NCBI GenBank assembly: GCA_964057225.1
Contig: OZ059900.1
Span: 1,312,501 to 1,376,500, forward strand
DNA from: Auanema rhodensis
Lineage: Eukaryota; Nematoda; Chromadorea; Rhabditida; Rhabditidae
Length of the DNA stretch: 64,000 nucleotides
Direction: 5' to 3'
Part shown: in pieces, positions 1 to 14,233 of the stretch
How positions within the stretch are numbered: the stretch's first letter is position 1
How the letters are laid out: the number at the start of each line of letters is the position of its first letter
Translations under genes and position numbers: made by a program
Notes under the pieces: model-generated
What the model was told of the DNA's origin: nothing
Seen by the model: only the letters and a program-made list of their open reading frames with translations
Database searches by the model: none

Positions 1-270
1 CGTAAATTTTGATCATATTCGTTAAGATTTGAGAATCAAACATACAATACACAAAATCAGTCTATTTTTATGAGCTTGCACTGATATATATTCATTTTGA
101 TCAAAAAAGGTCGAAAATAGAAAGAATTTTTGAAATTTACGAGTTTTGAGTCTAATTTGGCTAAATCGCTCATATATATGATCAGAAGCATAGTTTTATT
201 GTCTATGACAACAAAAGCCATTAATTAAACACTAATGATGTTTAAATCACTAAATTTCGCTCAAATAGCA

Positions 271-343
271 TTACTACACTAAGTATGGTCGTTTTTATGC
301 CTTTAACACCATATACTCACCGATTTTTGGTACAAAATCTGTA
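271..343 (-). other. Near-invariant monomer block (first copy shown)
   Basis: The stretch from TTACTACACTAAG through ATGGTCG, CACCATATACTCACCG and GGTACAAAATCTG is almost unchanged in every monomer of both orientations. The only common alternative is ATACCTTCA for ATGCCTTTA. Isolated changes were seen near 2730, 42931, 46800, 48163, 52658 and 56158. Other parts of the monomer differ at many sites between neighbours. Whether this reflects a bound protein or uneven homogenisation cannot be told from one window. Confidence 0.7.
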
Positions 344-946
344 ATACTTGTAAATTTTGATCATATTCGTTAAGATTCGAGAATCAAACACATAATACAC
401 GAAATAAGTCTATTTTTATGAGTTTGCACTGATATTTATTCATTTTGATCAAAAAAGGTCGAAAATAGAAAGAATTTTTGAATTTTCCGAGTTTTGAGTC
501 CAATTGGGCTAAATCGCTCATATATATGATCAAAAGCATAGTTTTACTGTCTATGATAACAAAAGTCTTCAAATATACACTAATAATGTGTAAATCACTG
601 AATTTCACTCAAATAGCTTTACTACACTAAGTATGGTCGTTTTTATGCCTTTAACACCATATACTCACCGATTTTTGGTACAAAATCTGTAATACTCGTA
701 AATTTTGATCATATTCGTTTAGATTTGAGAATCAAACATACAATACACAAAATCAGTCTATTTTTATGAGCTTGCACTGATATATATTCATTTTGATCAA
801 AAAAGGTCGAAAATAGAAAGAATTTTTGAAATTTCCGAGTTTTGAGTCCAATTTGGCTAAATCGCTCATATATATGATCAAAAGCATAGTTCTATTGTCT
901 ATAACAACAAAAGTCTTCAATTAAACGCTAGTGATGTTTAAATACT

Positions 947-1295
947 GAATTTCGCTCAAATAGCATTACTACACTAAGTATGGTCGTTTTTATGCCTTTA
1001 ACACCATATACTCACCGATTTTTGGTACAAAATCTGTAATACTCGTAAGTTTTGATCATATTCGTTAAGATTTGAGAATCAAACATACAATACACAAAAT
1101 CAGTCTATTTTTATGAGCTTGCACTGCTATATATTCATTTTGATCAAAAAAGGTCGAAAATAGAAAGAATTTTTGAAATTTACGAGTTTTGAGCCTAATT
1201 TGGCTAAATCGCTCATATATATGATCAGAAGCATAGTTTTATTGTCTATGACAACAAAAGCCATTAATTAAACACTAATGATGTTTAAATCACTA
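947..1295 (-). repeat. Monomer missing from the mirrored arm
   Basis: One full monomer that has no counterpart near 26555 of block 2. It carries private changes GCACTGCTATATATT and TTTTGAGCCTAATT, plus CTCGTAAGTTTTGATC. A monomer of the same type sits in the same order in block 3 (near 37771-38118), so loss from block 2 is more likely than gain in block 1. Confidence 0.7.
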
Positions 1296-3470
1296 AATTT
1301 CGCTCAAATAGCATTACTACACTAAGTATGGTCGTTTTTATGCCTTTAACACCATATACTCACCGATTTTTGGTACAAAATCTGTAATACTTGTAAATTT
1401 TGATCATATTCGTTAAGATTCGAGAATCAAACACATAATACACGAAATAAGTCTATTTTTATGAGTTTGCACTGATATTTATTCATTTTGATCAAAAAAG
1501 GTCGAAAATAGAAAGAATTTTTGAATTTTCCGAGTTTTGAGTCCAATTGGGCTTAATCGCTCATATATATGATCAAAAGCATAGTTTTACTGTCTATGAT
1601 AACAAAAGTCTTCAAATATACACTAATAATGTGTAAATCACTGAATTTCACTCAAATAGCTTTACTACACTAAGTATGGTCGTTTTTATGCCTTTAACAC
1701 CATATACTCACCGATTTTTGGTACAAAATCTGTAATACTCGTAAATTTTGATCATATTCGTTTAGATTTGAGAATCAAACATACAATACACAAAATCAGT
1801 CTATTTTTATGAGCTTGCACTGATATATATTCATTTTGATCAAAAAAGGTCGAAAATAGAAAGAATTTTTGAAATTTCCGAGTTTTGAGTCCAATTTGGC
1901 TAAATCGCTCATATATATGATCAAAAGCATAGTTTTACTGTCTATGATAACAAAAGTCTTCAAATATACACTAATAATGTGTAAATCACTGAATTTCACT
2001 CAAATAGCTTTACTACACTAAGTATGGTCGTTTTTATGCCTTTAACACCATATACTCACCGATTTTTGGTACAAAATCTGTAATACTTGTAAATTTCGAT
2101 CATATTCGTTAAGATTTGAGAATCAAACACATAATACACGAAATAAGTCTATTTTTACAAGTTTGCACTGATATTTATTCATTTTGATCAAAAAAGGTCG
2201 AAAATAGAAAGAATTTTTGAAATTTCCGAGTTTTGAGTCCAATTTGGCTAAATCGCTCATATATATGATCAAAAGCATAGTTCTATTGTCTATAACAACA
2301 AAAGTCTTCAATTAAACGCTAGTGATGTTTTAATACTGAATTTCGCTCAAATAGCATTACTACACTAAGTATGGTCGTTTTTATGCCTTTAACACCATAT
2401 ACTCACCGATTTTTGGTACAAAATCTGTAATACTCGTAAATTTTGATCATATTCGTTAAGATTTGAGAATCAAACATACAATACACGAAATCAGTCTATT
2501 TTTATGAGCTTGCACTGATATATATTCATTTTGATCAAAAAAGGTCGAAAATAGAAAGAATTTTTGAAATTTACGAGTTTTGAGTCTAATTTGGCTAAAT
2601 CGCTCATATATATGATCAGAAGCATAGTTTTATTGTCTATGACAACAAAAATCATCAATTAAACGCTAGTGATGTTTAAATACTGATTTTCGCTCAAATA
2701 GCATTACTACACTAAGTATGGTCGTTTTTGTGCCTTTAACACCATATACTCACCGATTTTTGGTACAAAATCTGTAATACTTGTAAATTTTGATCATATT
2801 CGTTAAGATTCGAGAATCAAACACATAATACACGAAAAAAGTCTATTTTTATGAGCTTGCACTGATATATATTCATTTTGATCAAAAAAGGTCGAAAATA
2901 GAAAGAATTTTTGAAATTTACGAGTTTTGAGTCTAATTTGGCTAAATCGCTCATATATATGATCAGAAGCATAGTTTTATTGTCTATGACAACAAAAGTC
3001 ATTAATTAAACACTAATGATGTTTAAATCACTAAATTTCGCTCAAATAGCATTACTACACTAAGTATGGTCGTTTTTATGCCTTTAACACCATATACTCA
3101 CCGATTTTTGGTACAAAATCTGTAATACTTGTAAATTTTGATCATATTCGTTAAGATTCGAGAATCAAACACATAATACACGAAAAAAGTCTATTTTTAT
3201 GAGTTTGCACTGATATTTATTCATTTTGATCAAAAAAGGTCGAAAATAGAAAGAATTTTTGAATTTTCCGAGTTTTGAGTCCAATTGGGCTAAATCGCTC
3301 ATATATATGATCAAAAGCATAGTTTTACTGTCTATGATAACAAAAGTCTTCAAATATACACTAATAATGTGTAAATCACTGAATTTCACTCAAATAGCTT
3401 TACTACACAAAGTATGGTCGTTTTTATGCCTTTAACACCATATACTCACCGATTTTTGGTACAAAATCTG

Positions 3471-3717
3471 TAATACTCGTAAAAAGGTCGAAAATAGAAA
3501 GAATTTTTGAAATTTACGAGTTTTGAGTCTAATTTGGCTAAATCGCTCATATATATGATCAAAAGCATAGTTTTATTGTCTATAACAACAAAAGTCATCA
3601 ATTAAACGCTAGTGATGTTTAAATACTGAATTTCACTCAAATAGCATTACTACACTAAGTATGGTCGTTTTTATGCCTTTAACACCATATACTCACCGAT
3701 TTTTGGTACAAAATCTG
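3471..3717 (-). repeat. Truncated 247-bp monomer, copy 1
   Basis: About 101 bp is missing between GTAAA and AAGGTCG, giving the fused word ACTCGTAAAAAGGTCG. The lost part holds the segment from TTTTGATCATATTCG to TTTTGATCA, including the dyad region and the 3' end of the recurrent ORF. The breakpoint has an A-rich overlap, consistent with slippage or end joining. It is followed by a TTCGGTGAG-type monomer, as in every other copy. Confidence 0.95.
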
Positions 3718-4760
3718 TGATACTCGTAAATTTTGATCATATTCGGTGAGATTCGAGAATCAAACACACAATACACGAAATAAGTTTATTTTTACGAGTT
3801 TGCACTGATATTTATTCATTTTGATCAAAAAAGGTCGAAAATAGAAAGAATTTTTGAAATTTCCGAGTTTTGAGTCTAATTTGGCTAAATCGCTCATATA
3901 TATGATCAAAAGCATAGTTTCATTGTCTATGACAACAAAAGTCATCAATTAAACGCTAGTGATGTTTAAATACTGAATTTCGCTCAAATAGCATTACTAC
4001 ACTAAGTATGGTCGTTTTTATGCCTTTAACACCATATACTCACCGATTTTTGGTACAAAATCTGTAATACTCGTAAATTTTGATCATATTCGTTAAGATT
4101 TGAGAATCAAACATACAATACACAAAATCAGTCTATTTTTATGAGCTTGCACTGATATATATTCATTTTGATCAAAAAAGGTCGAAAATAGAAAGAATTT
4201 TTGAAATTTACGAGTTTTGAGTCTAATTTGGCTAAATCGCTCATATATATGATCAGAAGCATAGTTTCATTGTCTATGACAACAAAAGCCATTAATTAAA
4301 CACTAATGATGTTTAAATCACTAAATTTCGCTCAAATAGCATTACTACACTAAGTATGGTCGTTTTTATGCCTTTAACACCATATACTCACCGATTTTTG
4401 GTACAAAATCTGTAATACTTGTAAATTTTGATCATATTCGTTAAGATTCGAGAATCAAACACATAATACACGAAATAAGTCTATTTTTATGAGTTTGCAC
4501 TGATATTTATTCATTTTGATCAAAAAAGGTCGAAAATAGAAAGAATTTTTGAATTTTCCGAGTTTTGAGTCCAATTGGGCTAAATCGCTCATATATATGA
4601 TCAAAAGCATAGTTTTACTGTCTATGATAACAAAAGTCTTCAAATATACACTAATAATGTGTAAATCACTGAATTTCACTCAAATAGCTTTACTACACTA
4701 AGTATGGTCGTTTTTATGCCTTTAACACCATATACTCACCGATTTTTGGTACAAAATCTG

Positions 4761-5007
4761 TAATACTCGTAAAAAGGTCGAAAATAGAAAGAATTTTTGA
4801 AATTTACGAGTTTTGAGTCTAATTTGGCTAAATCGCTCATATATATGATCAAAAGCATAGTTTTATTGTCTATAACAACAAAAGTCATCAATTAAACGCT
4901 AGTGATGTTTAAATACTGAATTTCACTCAAATAGCATTACTACACTAAGTATGGTCGTTTTTATGCCTTTAACACCATATACTCACCGATTTTTGGTACA
5001 AAATCTG
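4761..5007 (-). repeat. Truncated 247-bp monomer, copy 2
   Basis: Same fused word and same flanking monomer types as the copy at 3471-3717, exactly 1290 bp away. It was therefore copied as part of the 1290-bp higher-order unit and is not an independent deletion. Confidence 0.95.
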
Positions 5008-7786
5008 TGATACTCGTAAATTTTGATCATATTCGGTGAGATTCGAGAATCAAACACACAATACACGAAATAAGTTTATTTTTACGAGTTTGCACTGATA
5101 TTTATTCATTTTGATCAAAAAAGGTCGAAAATAGAAAGAATTTTTGAAATTTCCGAGTTTTGAGTCTAATTTGGCTAAATCGCTCATATATATGATCAAA
5201 AGCATAGTTTCATTGTCTATGACAACAAAAGTCATCAATTAAACGCTAGTGATGTTTAAATACTGAATTTCGCTCAAATAGCATTACTACACTAAGTATG
5301 GTCGTTTTTATGCCTTTAACACCATATACTCACCGATTTTTGGTACAAAATCTGTAATACTCGTAAATTTTGATCATATTCGTTAAGATTTGAGAATCAA
5401 ACATACAATACACAAAATCAGTCTATTTTTATGAGCTTGCACTGATATATATTCATTTTGATCAAAAAAGGTCGAAAATAGAAAGAATTTTTGAAATTTA
5501 CGAGTTTTGAGTCTAATTTGGCTAAATCGCTCATATATATGATCAGAAGCATAGTTTTATTGTCTATGACAACAAAAGCCATTAATTAAACACTAATGAT
5601 GTTTAAATCACTAAATTTCGCTCAAATAGCATTACTACACTAAGTATGGTCGTTTTTATGCCTTTAACACCATATACTCACCGATTTTTGGTACAAAATC
5701 TGTAATACTTGTAAATTCTGATCATATTCGTTAAGATTCGAGAATCAAACACATAATACACGAAATAAGTCTATTTTTATGAGTTTGCACTGATATTTAT
5801 TCATTTTGATCAAAAAAGGTCGAAAATAGAAAGAATTTTTGAATTTTCCGAGTTTTGAGTCCAATTGGGCTAAATCGCTCATATATATGATCAAAAGCAT
5901 AGTTTTACTGTCTATGATAACAAAAGTCTTCAAATATACACTAATAATGTGTAAATCACTGAATTTCACTCAAATAGCTTTACTACACTAAGTATGGTCG
6001 TTTTTATGCCTTTAACACCATATACTCACCGATTTTTGGTACAAAATCTGTAATACTCGTAAATTTTGATCATATTCGTTTAGATTTGAGAATCAAACAT
6101 ACAATACACAAAATCAGTCTATTTTTATGAGCTTGCACTGATATATATTCATTTTGATCAAAAAAGGTCGAAAATAGAAAGAATTTTTGAAATTTCCGAG
6201 TTTTGAGTCCAATTTGGCTCAATCGCTCATATATATGATCAAAAGCATAGTTCTATTGTCTATAACAACAAAAGTCTTCAATTAAACGCTAGTGATGTTT
6301 AAATACTGAATTTCGCTCAAATAGCATTACTACACTAAGTATGGTCGTTTTTATGCCTTTAACACCATATACTCACCGATTTTTGGTACAAAATCTGTAA
6401 TACTCGTAAGTTTTGATCATATTCGTTAAGATTTGAGAATCAAACATACAATACACAAAATCAGTCTATTTTTATGAGCTTGCACTGATATTTATTCATT
6501 TTGATCAAAAAAGGTCGAAAATAGAAAGAATTTTTGAATTTTCCGAGTTTTGAGTCCAATTGGGCTAAATCGCTCATATATATGATCAAAAGCATAGTTT
6601 TACTGTCTATGATAACAAAAGTCTTCAAATATACACTAATAATGTGTAAATCACTGAATTTCACTCAAATAGCTTTACTACACTAAGTATGGTCGTTTTT
6701 ATGCCTTTAACACCATATACTCACCGATTTTTGGTACAAAATCTGTAATACTCGTAAATTTTGATCATATTCGTTTAGATTTGAGAATCAAACATACAAT
6801 ACACAAAATCAGTCTATTTTTATGAGCTTGCACTGATATATATTCATTTTGATCAAAAAAGGTCGAAAATAGAAAGAATTTTTGAAATTTCCGAGTTTTG
6901 AGTCCAATTTGGCTAAATCGCTCATATATATGATCAAAAGCATAGTTCTATTGTCTATAACAACAAAAGTCATTAATTAAACACTAATGATGTTTAAATA
7001 CTGATTTTCGCTCAAATAGCATTACTACACTAAGTATGGTCGTTTTTATACCTTCAACACCATATACTCACCGATTTTTGGTACAAAATCTGTGATACTC
7101 GTAAATTTCGATCATATTCGTTAAGATTCGAGAATCAAACACACAATACACGAAATGAGTTTATTTTCACGAGTTTGCACTGATATTTATTCATTTTGAT
7201 CAAAAAAGGTCGAAAATAGAAAGAATTTTTGAATTTTCCGAGTTTTGAGTCCAATTGGGCTAAATCGCTCATATATATGATCAAAAGCATAGTTTTACTG
7301 TCTATGATAACAAAAGTCTTCAAATATACACTAGTAATGATTAAATCACTGAATTTCACTCAAATAGCATTACTACACTAAGTATGGTCGTTTTTATGCC
7401 TTTAACACCATATACTCACCGATTTTTGGTACAAAATCTGTAATACTCGTAAATTTTGATCATGTTTGTTAAGATTTGAGAATCAAACATACAATACACA
7501 AAATCAGTCTATTTTTATGAGCTTGCACTGATATATATTGATTTTGATCAAAAAAGGTCGAAAATAGAAAGAATTTTTGAAATTTACGAGTTTTGAGTCT
7601 AATTTGGCTAAATCGCTCATATATATGATCAGAAGCATAGTTTTATTGTCTATGACAACAAAAGTCATTAATTAAACACTAATGATGTTTAAATACTGAT
7701 TTTCGCTCAAATAGCATTACTACACTAAGTATGGTCGTTTTTATACCTTCAACACCATATACTCACCGATTTTTGGTACAAAATCT

Positions 7787-10700
7787 GTAATACTTGTAAA
7801 TTTCGATCATATTCGTTAAGATTTGAGAATCAAACACATAATACACGAAATAAGTCTATTTTTACAAGTTTGCACTGATATTTATTCATTTTGATCAAAA
7901 AAGGTCGAAAATAGAAAGAATTTTTGAAATTTCCGAGTTTTGAGTCCAATTTGGCTAAATCGCTCATATATATGATCAAAAGCATAGTTCTATTGTCTAT
8001 AACAACAAAAGTCTTCAATTAAACGCTAGTGATGTTTTAATACTGAATTTCGCTCAAATAGCATTACTACACTAAGTATGGTCGTTTTTATGCCTTTAAC
8101 ACCATATACTCACCGATTTTTGGTACAAAATCTGTAATACTTGTAAATTTTGATCATATTCGTTAAGATTCGAGAATCAAACACATAATACACGAAAAAA
8201 GTCTATTTTTATGAGTTTGCACTGATATTTATTCATTTTGATCAAAAAAGGTCGAAAATAGAAAGAATTTTTGAATTTTCCGAGTTTTGAGTCCAATTGG
8301 GCTAAATCGCTCATATATATGATCAAAAGCATAGTTTTACTGTCTATGATAACAAAAGTCTTCAAATATACACTAATAATGTGTAAATCACTGAATTTCA
8401 CTCAAATAGCTTTACTACACTAAGTATGGTCGTTTTTATGCCTTTAACACCATATACTCACCGATTTTTGGTACAAAATCTGTGATACTCGTAAATTTCG
8501 ATCATATTCGTTAAGATTCGAGAATCAAACACACAATACACGAAATGAGTTTATTTTCACGAGTTTGCACTGATATTTATTCATTTTGATCAAAAAAGGT
8601 CGAAAATAGAAAGAATTTTTGAATTTTCCGAGTTTTGAGTCCAATTGGGCTAAATCGCTCATATATATGATCAAAAGCATAGTTTTACTGTCTATGATAA
8701 CAAAAGTCTTCAAATATACACTAGTAATGATTAAATCACTGAATTTCACTCAAATAGCATTACTACACTAAGTATGGTCGTTTTTATGCCTTTAACACCA
8801 TATACTCACCGATTTTTGGTACAAAATCTGTAATACTCGTAAATTTTGATCATGTTTGTTAAGATTTGAGAATCAAACATACAATACACAAAATCAGTCT
8901 ATTTTTATGAGCTTGCACTGATATATATTGATTTTGATCAAAAAAGGTCGAAAATAGAAAGAATTTTTGAAATTTACGAGTTTTGAGTCTAATTTGGCTA
9001 AATCGCTCATATATATGATCAGAAGCATAGTTTTATTGTCTATGACAACAAAAGTCATTAATTAAACACTAATGATGTTTAAATACTGATTTTCGCTCAA
9101 ATAGCATTACTACACTAAGTATGGTCGTTTTTATACCTTCAACACCATATACTCACCGATTTTTGGTACAAAATCTGTAATACTTGTAAATTTCGATCAT
9201 ATTCGTTAAGATTTGAGAATCAAACACATAATACACGAAATAAGTCTATTTTTACAAGTTTGCACTGATATTTATTCATTTTGATCAAAAAAGGTCGAAA
9301 ATAGAAAGAATTTTTGAAATTTCCGAGTTTTGATTCCAATTTGGCTAAATCGCTCATATATATGATCAAAAGCATAGTTCTATTGTCTATAACAACAAAA
9401 GTCTTCAATTAAACGCTAGTGATGTTTTAATACTGAATTTCGCTCAAATAGCATTACTACACTAAGTATGGTCGTTTTTATGCCTTTAACACCATATACT
9501 CACCGATTTTTGGTACAAAATCTGTAATACTTGTAAATTTTGATCATATTCGTTAAGATTCGAGAATCAAACACATAATACACGAAAAAAGTCTATTTTT
9601 ATGAGTTTGCACTGATATTTATTCATTTTGATCAAAAAAGGTCGAAAATAGAAAGAATTTTTGAATTTTCCGAGTTTTGAGTCCAATTGGGCTAAATCGC
9701 TCATATATATGATCAAAAGCATAGTTTTACTGTCTATGATAACAAAAGTCTTCAAATATACACTAATAATGTGTAAATACTGATTTTCGCTCAAATAGCA
9801 TTACTACACTAAGTATGGTCGTTTTTATACCTTCAACACCATATACTCACCGATTTTTGGTACAAAATCTGTGATACTCGTAAATTTTGATCATTTCCGT
9901 TAAGATTCAAGAATCAAACACACAATACACGAAATAAGTTCATTTTTACAAGTTTGCACTGATATTTATTCATTTTGATCAAAAAAGGTCGAAAATAGAA
10001 AGAATTTTTGAAATTTACGAGTTTTGAGTCTAATTTGGCTAAATCGCTCATATATATGATCAGAAGCATAGTTTTATTGTCTATGACAACAAAAGCCATT
10101 AATTAAACACTAATGATGTTTAAATCACTAAATTTCGCTCAAATAGCATTACTACACTAAGTATGGTCGTTTTTATGCCTTTAACACCATATACTCACCG
10201 ATTTTTGGTACAAAATCTGTAATACTTGTAAATTTTGATCATATTCGTTAAGATTCGAGAATCAAACACATAATACACGAAATAAGTCTATTTTTATGAG
10301 TTTGCACTGATATTTATTCATTTTGATCAAAAAAGGTCGAAAATAGAAAGAATTTTTGAATTTTCCGAGTTTTGAGTCCAATTGGGCTAAATCGCTCATA
10401 TATATGATCAAAAGCATAGTTTTACTGTCTATGATAACAAAAGTCTTCAAATATACACTAATAATGTGTAAATACTGATTTTCGCTCAAATAGCATTACT
10501 ACACTAAGTATGGTCGTTTTTATACCTTCAACACCATATACTCACCGATTTTTGGTACAAAATCTGTGATACTCGTAAATTTCGATCATATTCGTTAAGA
10601 TTCGAGAATCAAACACACAATACACGAAATGAGTTTATTTTCACGAGTTTGCACTGATATTTATTCATTTTGATCAAAAAAGGTCGAAAATAGAAAGAAT

Positions 10701-13700
10701 TTTTGAATTTTCCGAGTTTTGAGTCCAATTTGGCTAAATCGCTCATATATATGATCAAAAGCATAGTTCTATTGTCTATAACAACAAAAGTCTTCAATTA
10801 AACGCTAGTGATGTTTTAATACTGAATTTCGCTCAAATAGCATTACTACACTAAGTATGGTCGTTTTTATGCCTTTAACACCATATACTCACCGATTTTT
10901 GGTACAAAATCTGTAATACTTGTAAATTTTGATCATATTCGTTAAGATTCGAGAATCAAACACATAATACACGAAAAAAGTCTATTTTTATGAGTTTGCA
11001 CTGATATTTATTCATTTTGATCAAAAAAGGTCGAAAATAGAAAGAATTTTTGAATTTTCCGAGTTTTGAGTCCAATTGGGCTAAATCGCTCATATATATG
11101 ATCAAAAGCATAGTTTTACTGTCTATGATAACAAAAGTCTTCAAATATACACTAATAATGTGTAAATCACTGAATTTCACTCAAATAGCTTTACTACACT
11201 AAGTATGGTCGTTTTTATGCCTTTAACACCATATACTCACCGATTTTTGGTACAAAATCTGTGATACTCGTAAATTTCGATCATATTCGTTAAGATTCGA
11301 GAATCAAACACACAATACACGAAATGAGTTTATTTTCACGAGTTTGCACTGATATTTATTCATTTTGATCAAAAAAGGTCGAAAATAGAAAGAATTTTTG
11401 AATTTTCCGAGTTTTGAGTCCAATTGGGCTAAATCGCTCATATATATGATCAAAAGCATAGTTTTACTGTCTATGATAACAAAAGTCTTCAAATATACAC
11501 TAGTAATGATTAAATCACTGAATTTCACTCAAATAGCATTACTACACTAAGTATGGTCGTTTTTATGCCTTTAACACCATATACTCACCGATTTTTGGTA
11601 CAAAATCTGTAATACTCGTAAATTTTGATCATGTTTGTTAAGATTTGAGAATCAAACATACAATACACAAAATCAGTCTATTTTTATGAGCTTGCACTGA
11701 TATATATTGATTTTGATCAAAAAAGGTCGAAAATAGAAAGAATTTTTGAAATTTACGAGTTTTGAGTCTAATTTGGCTAAATCGCTCATATATATGATCA
11801 GAAGCATAGTTTTATTGTCTATGACAACAAAAGTCATTAATTAAACACTAATGATGTTTAAATACTGATTTTCGCTCAAATAGCATTACTACACTAAGTA
11901 TGGTCGTTTTTATACCTTCAACACCATATACTCACCGATTTTTGGTACAAAATCTGTAATACTTGTAAATTTCGATCATATTCGTTAAGATTTGAGAATC
12001 AAACACATAATACACGAAATAAGTCTATTTTTACAAGTTTGCACTGATATTTATTCATTTTGATCAAAAAAGGTCGAAAATAGAAAGAATTTTTGAAATT
12101 TCCGAGTTTTGATTCCAATTTGGCTAAATCGCTCATATATATGATCAAAAGCATAGTTCTATTGTCTATAACAACAAAAGTCTTCAATTAAACGCTAGTG
12201 ATGTTTTAATACTGAATTTCGCTCAAATAGCATTACTACACTAAGTATGGTCGTTTTTATGCCTTTAACACCATATACTCACCGATTTTTGGTACAAAAT
12301 CTGTAATACTTGTAAATTTTGATCATATTCGTTAAGATTCGAGAATCAAACACATAATACACGAAAAAAGTCTATTTTTATGAGTTTGCACTGATATTTA
12401 TTCATTTTGATCAAAAAAGGTCGAAAATAGAAAGAATTTTTGAAATTTCCGAGTTTTGATTCCAATTTGGCTAAATCGCTCATATATATGATCAAAAGCA
12501 TAGTTCTATTGTCTATAACAACAAAAGTCTTCAATTAAACGCTAGTGATGTTTTAATACTGAATTTCGCTCAAATAGCATTACTACACTAAGTATGGTCG
12601 TTTTTATACCTTCAACACCATATACTCACCGATTTTTGGTACAAAATCTGTAATACTTGTAAATTTCGATCATATTCGTTAAGATTTGAGAATCAAACAC
12701 ATAATACACGAAATAAGTCTATTTTTACAAGTTTGCACTGATATTTATTCATTTTGATCAAAAAAGGTCGAAAATAGAAAGAATTTTTGAAATTTCCGAG
12801 TTTTGATTCCAATTTGGCTAAATCGCTCATATATATGATCAAAAGCATAGTTCTATTGTCTATAACAACAAAAGTCTTCAATTAAACGCTAGTGATGTTT
12901 TAATACTGAATTTCGCTCAAATAGCATTACTACACTAAGTATGGTCGTTTTTATGCCTTTAACACCATATACTCACCGATTTTTGGTACAAAATCTGTAA
13001 TACTTGTAAATTTTGATCATATTCGTTAAGATTCGAGAATCAAACACATAATACACGAAAAAAGTCTATTTTTATGAGTTTGCACTGATATTTATTCATT
13101 TTGATCAAAAAAGGTCGAAAATAGAAAGAATTTTTGAATTTTCCGAGTTTTGAGTCCAATTGGGCTAAATCGCTCATATATATGATCAAAAGCATAGTTT
13201 TACTGTCTATGATAACAAAAGTCTTCAAATATACACTAATAATGTGTAAATACTGATTTTCGCTCAAATAGCATTACTACACTAAGTATGGTCGTTTTTA
13301 TACCTTCAACACCATATACTCACCGATTTTTGGTACAAAATCTGTGATACTCGTAAATTTTGATCATTTCCGTTAAGATTCAAGAATCAAACACACAATA
13401 CACGAAATAAGTTCATTTTTACAAGTTTGCACTGATATTTATTCATTTTGATCAAAAAAGGTCGAAAATAGAAAGAATTTTTGAAATTTACGAGTTTTGA
13501 GTCTAATTTGGCTAAATCGCTCATATATATGATCAGAAGCATAGTTTTATTGTCTATGACAACAAAAGCCATTAATTAAACACTAATGATGTTTAAATCA
13601 CTAAATTTCGCTCAAATAGCATTACTACACTAAGTATGGTCGTTTTTATGCCTTTAACACCATATACTCACCGATTTTTGGTACAAAATCTGTAATACTT

Positions 13701-13960
13701 GTAAATTTTGATCATATTCGTTAAGATTCGAGAATCAAACACATAATACACGAAATAAGTCTATTTTTATGAGTTTGCACTGATATTTATTCATTTTGAT
13801 CAAAAAAGGTCGAAAATAGAAAGAATTTTTGAAATTTCCGAGTTTTGAGTCCAATTTGGCTAAATCGCTCATATATATGATCAAAAGCATAGTTCTATTG
13901 TCTATAACAACAAAAGTCTTCAATTAAACGCTAGTGATGTTTTAATACTGAATTTCGCTC
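7787..13960 (-). repeat. 2779-bp octamer higher-order repeat (block 1)
   Basis: Eight monomers per unit. Equivalent points 7830/10609, 8177/10956, 8525/11304 and 9220/11999 are all 2779 bp apart. After about 12440 the offset becomes 3473 bp (9914/13387 and 10262/13735) because a two-monomer, 694-bp duplication was added. One marker is the TTTTGATTCCAATTTGG variant (near 9329, 12108, 12455 and 12803); three of these four copies fall in or beside the extra dimer. Confidence 0.85.
12440..13133 (-). repeat. 694-bp tandem duplication of two monomers
   Basis: Present in block 1 but absent from the mirrored position of block 2 (about 15410). The monomer at 12346-12534 is a hybrid: its right half has the TTTTGATTCC marker and its left half the CGAAAAAAG marker. 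This places the exchange point near 12440, inside the conserved GGTCGAAAATAG stretch. Confidence 0.75.
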
Positions 13961-14233
13961 AAATAGCATTACTACACTAAGTATGGTCGTTTTTATGCCT
14001 TTAACACCATATACTCACCGATTTTTGGTACAAAATCTGTAATACTTGTAAATTTTGATCATATTCGTTAAGATTCGAGAATCAAACACATAATACACGA
14101 AAAAAGTCTATTTTTATGAGTTTGCACTGATATTTATTCATTTTGATCAAAAAAGGTCGAAAATAGAAAGAATTTTTGAAATTTACGAGTTTTGAGTCTA
14201 ATTTGGCTAAATCGCTCATATATATGATCAGAA

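Larger units (their letters stand above)
3121..5980 (-). repeat. 1290-bp higher-order repeat (block 1)
   Basis: The unit is 348 + 247 + about 695 bp, that is three full monomers and the short one, with about 2.2 tandem copies (3121-4410, 4411-5700, then part). The few differences between copies that I saw include CGAAAAAAG versus CGAAATAAG and ACACAAAGT versus ACACTAAGT. The inverted counterpart is at about 21870-24729. Confidence 0.88.
1..13647. repeat. Left arm of giant inverted repeat
   Basis: Pairs with 14897-27501. The reading register is 27502 at the outer end (left 1 to about 947), 27850 for most of the arm (about 1295-12440), and 28544 nearest the centre (about 13134-13647). Rare changes are shared by both arms: ACACAAAGTATGG near 3408 with its complement near 24441, GGCTCAATCGC near 6218 with 21627, and GGCTTAATCGC near 1550 with 26291. 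Relative to the right arm it has one extra monomer at about 947-1295 and two extra at about 12440-13134. Confidence 0.88.

Noticed and set aside
384-608. More than 100 small ORFs of 61-101 codons as a tandem gene family
   Set aside because: They recur at the satellite period, many of the differences change amino acids, the start shifts between copies, no known domain is visible, and they change strand exactly where the satellite does.
3471-3717. Nine independent deletions in the 247-bp monomers
   Set aside because: All nine share the same breakpoint word and neighbouring monomer type, so a single founder event followed by copying is simpler.
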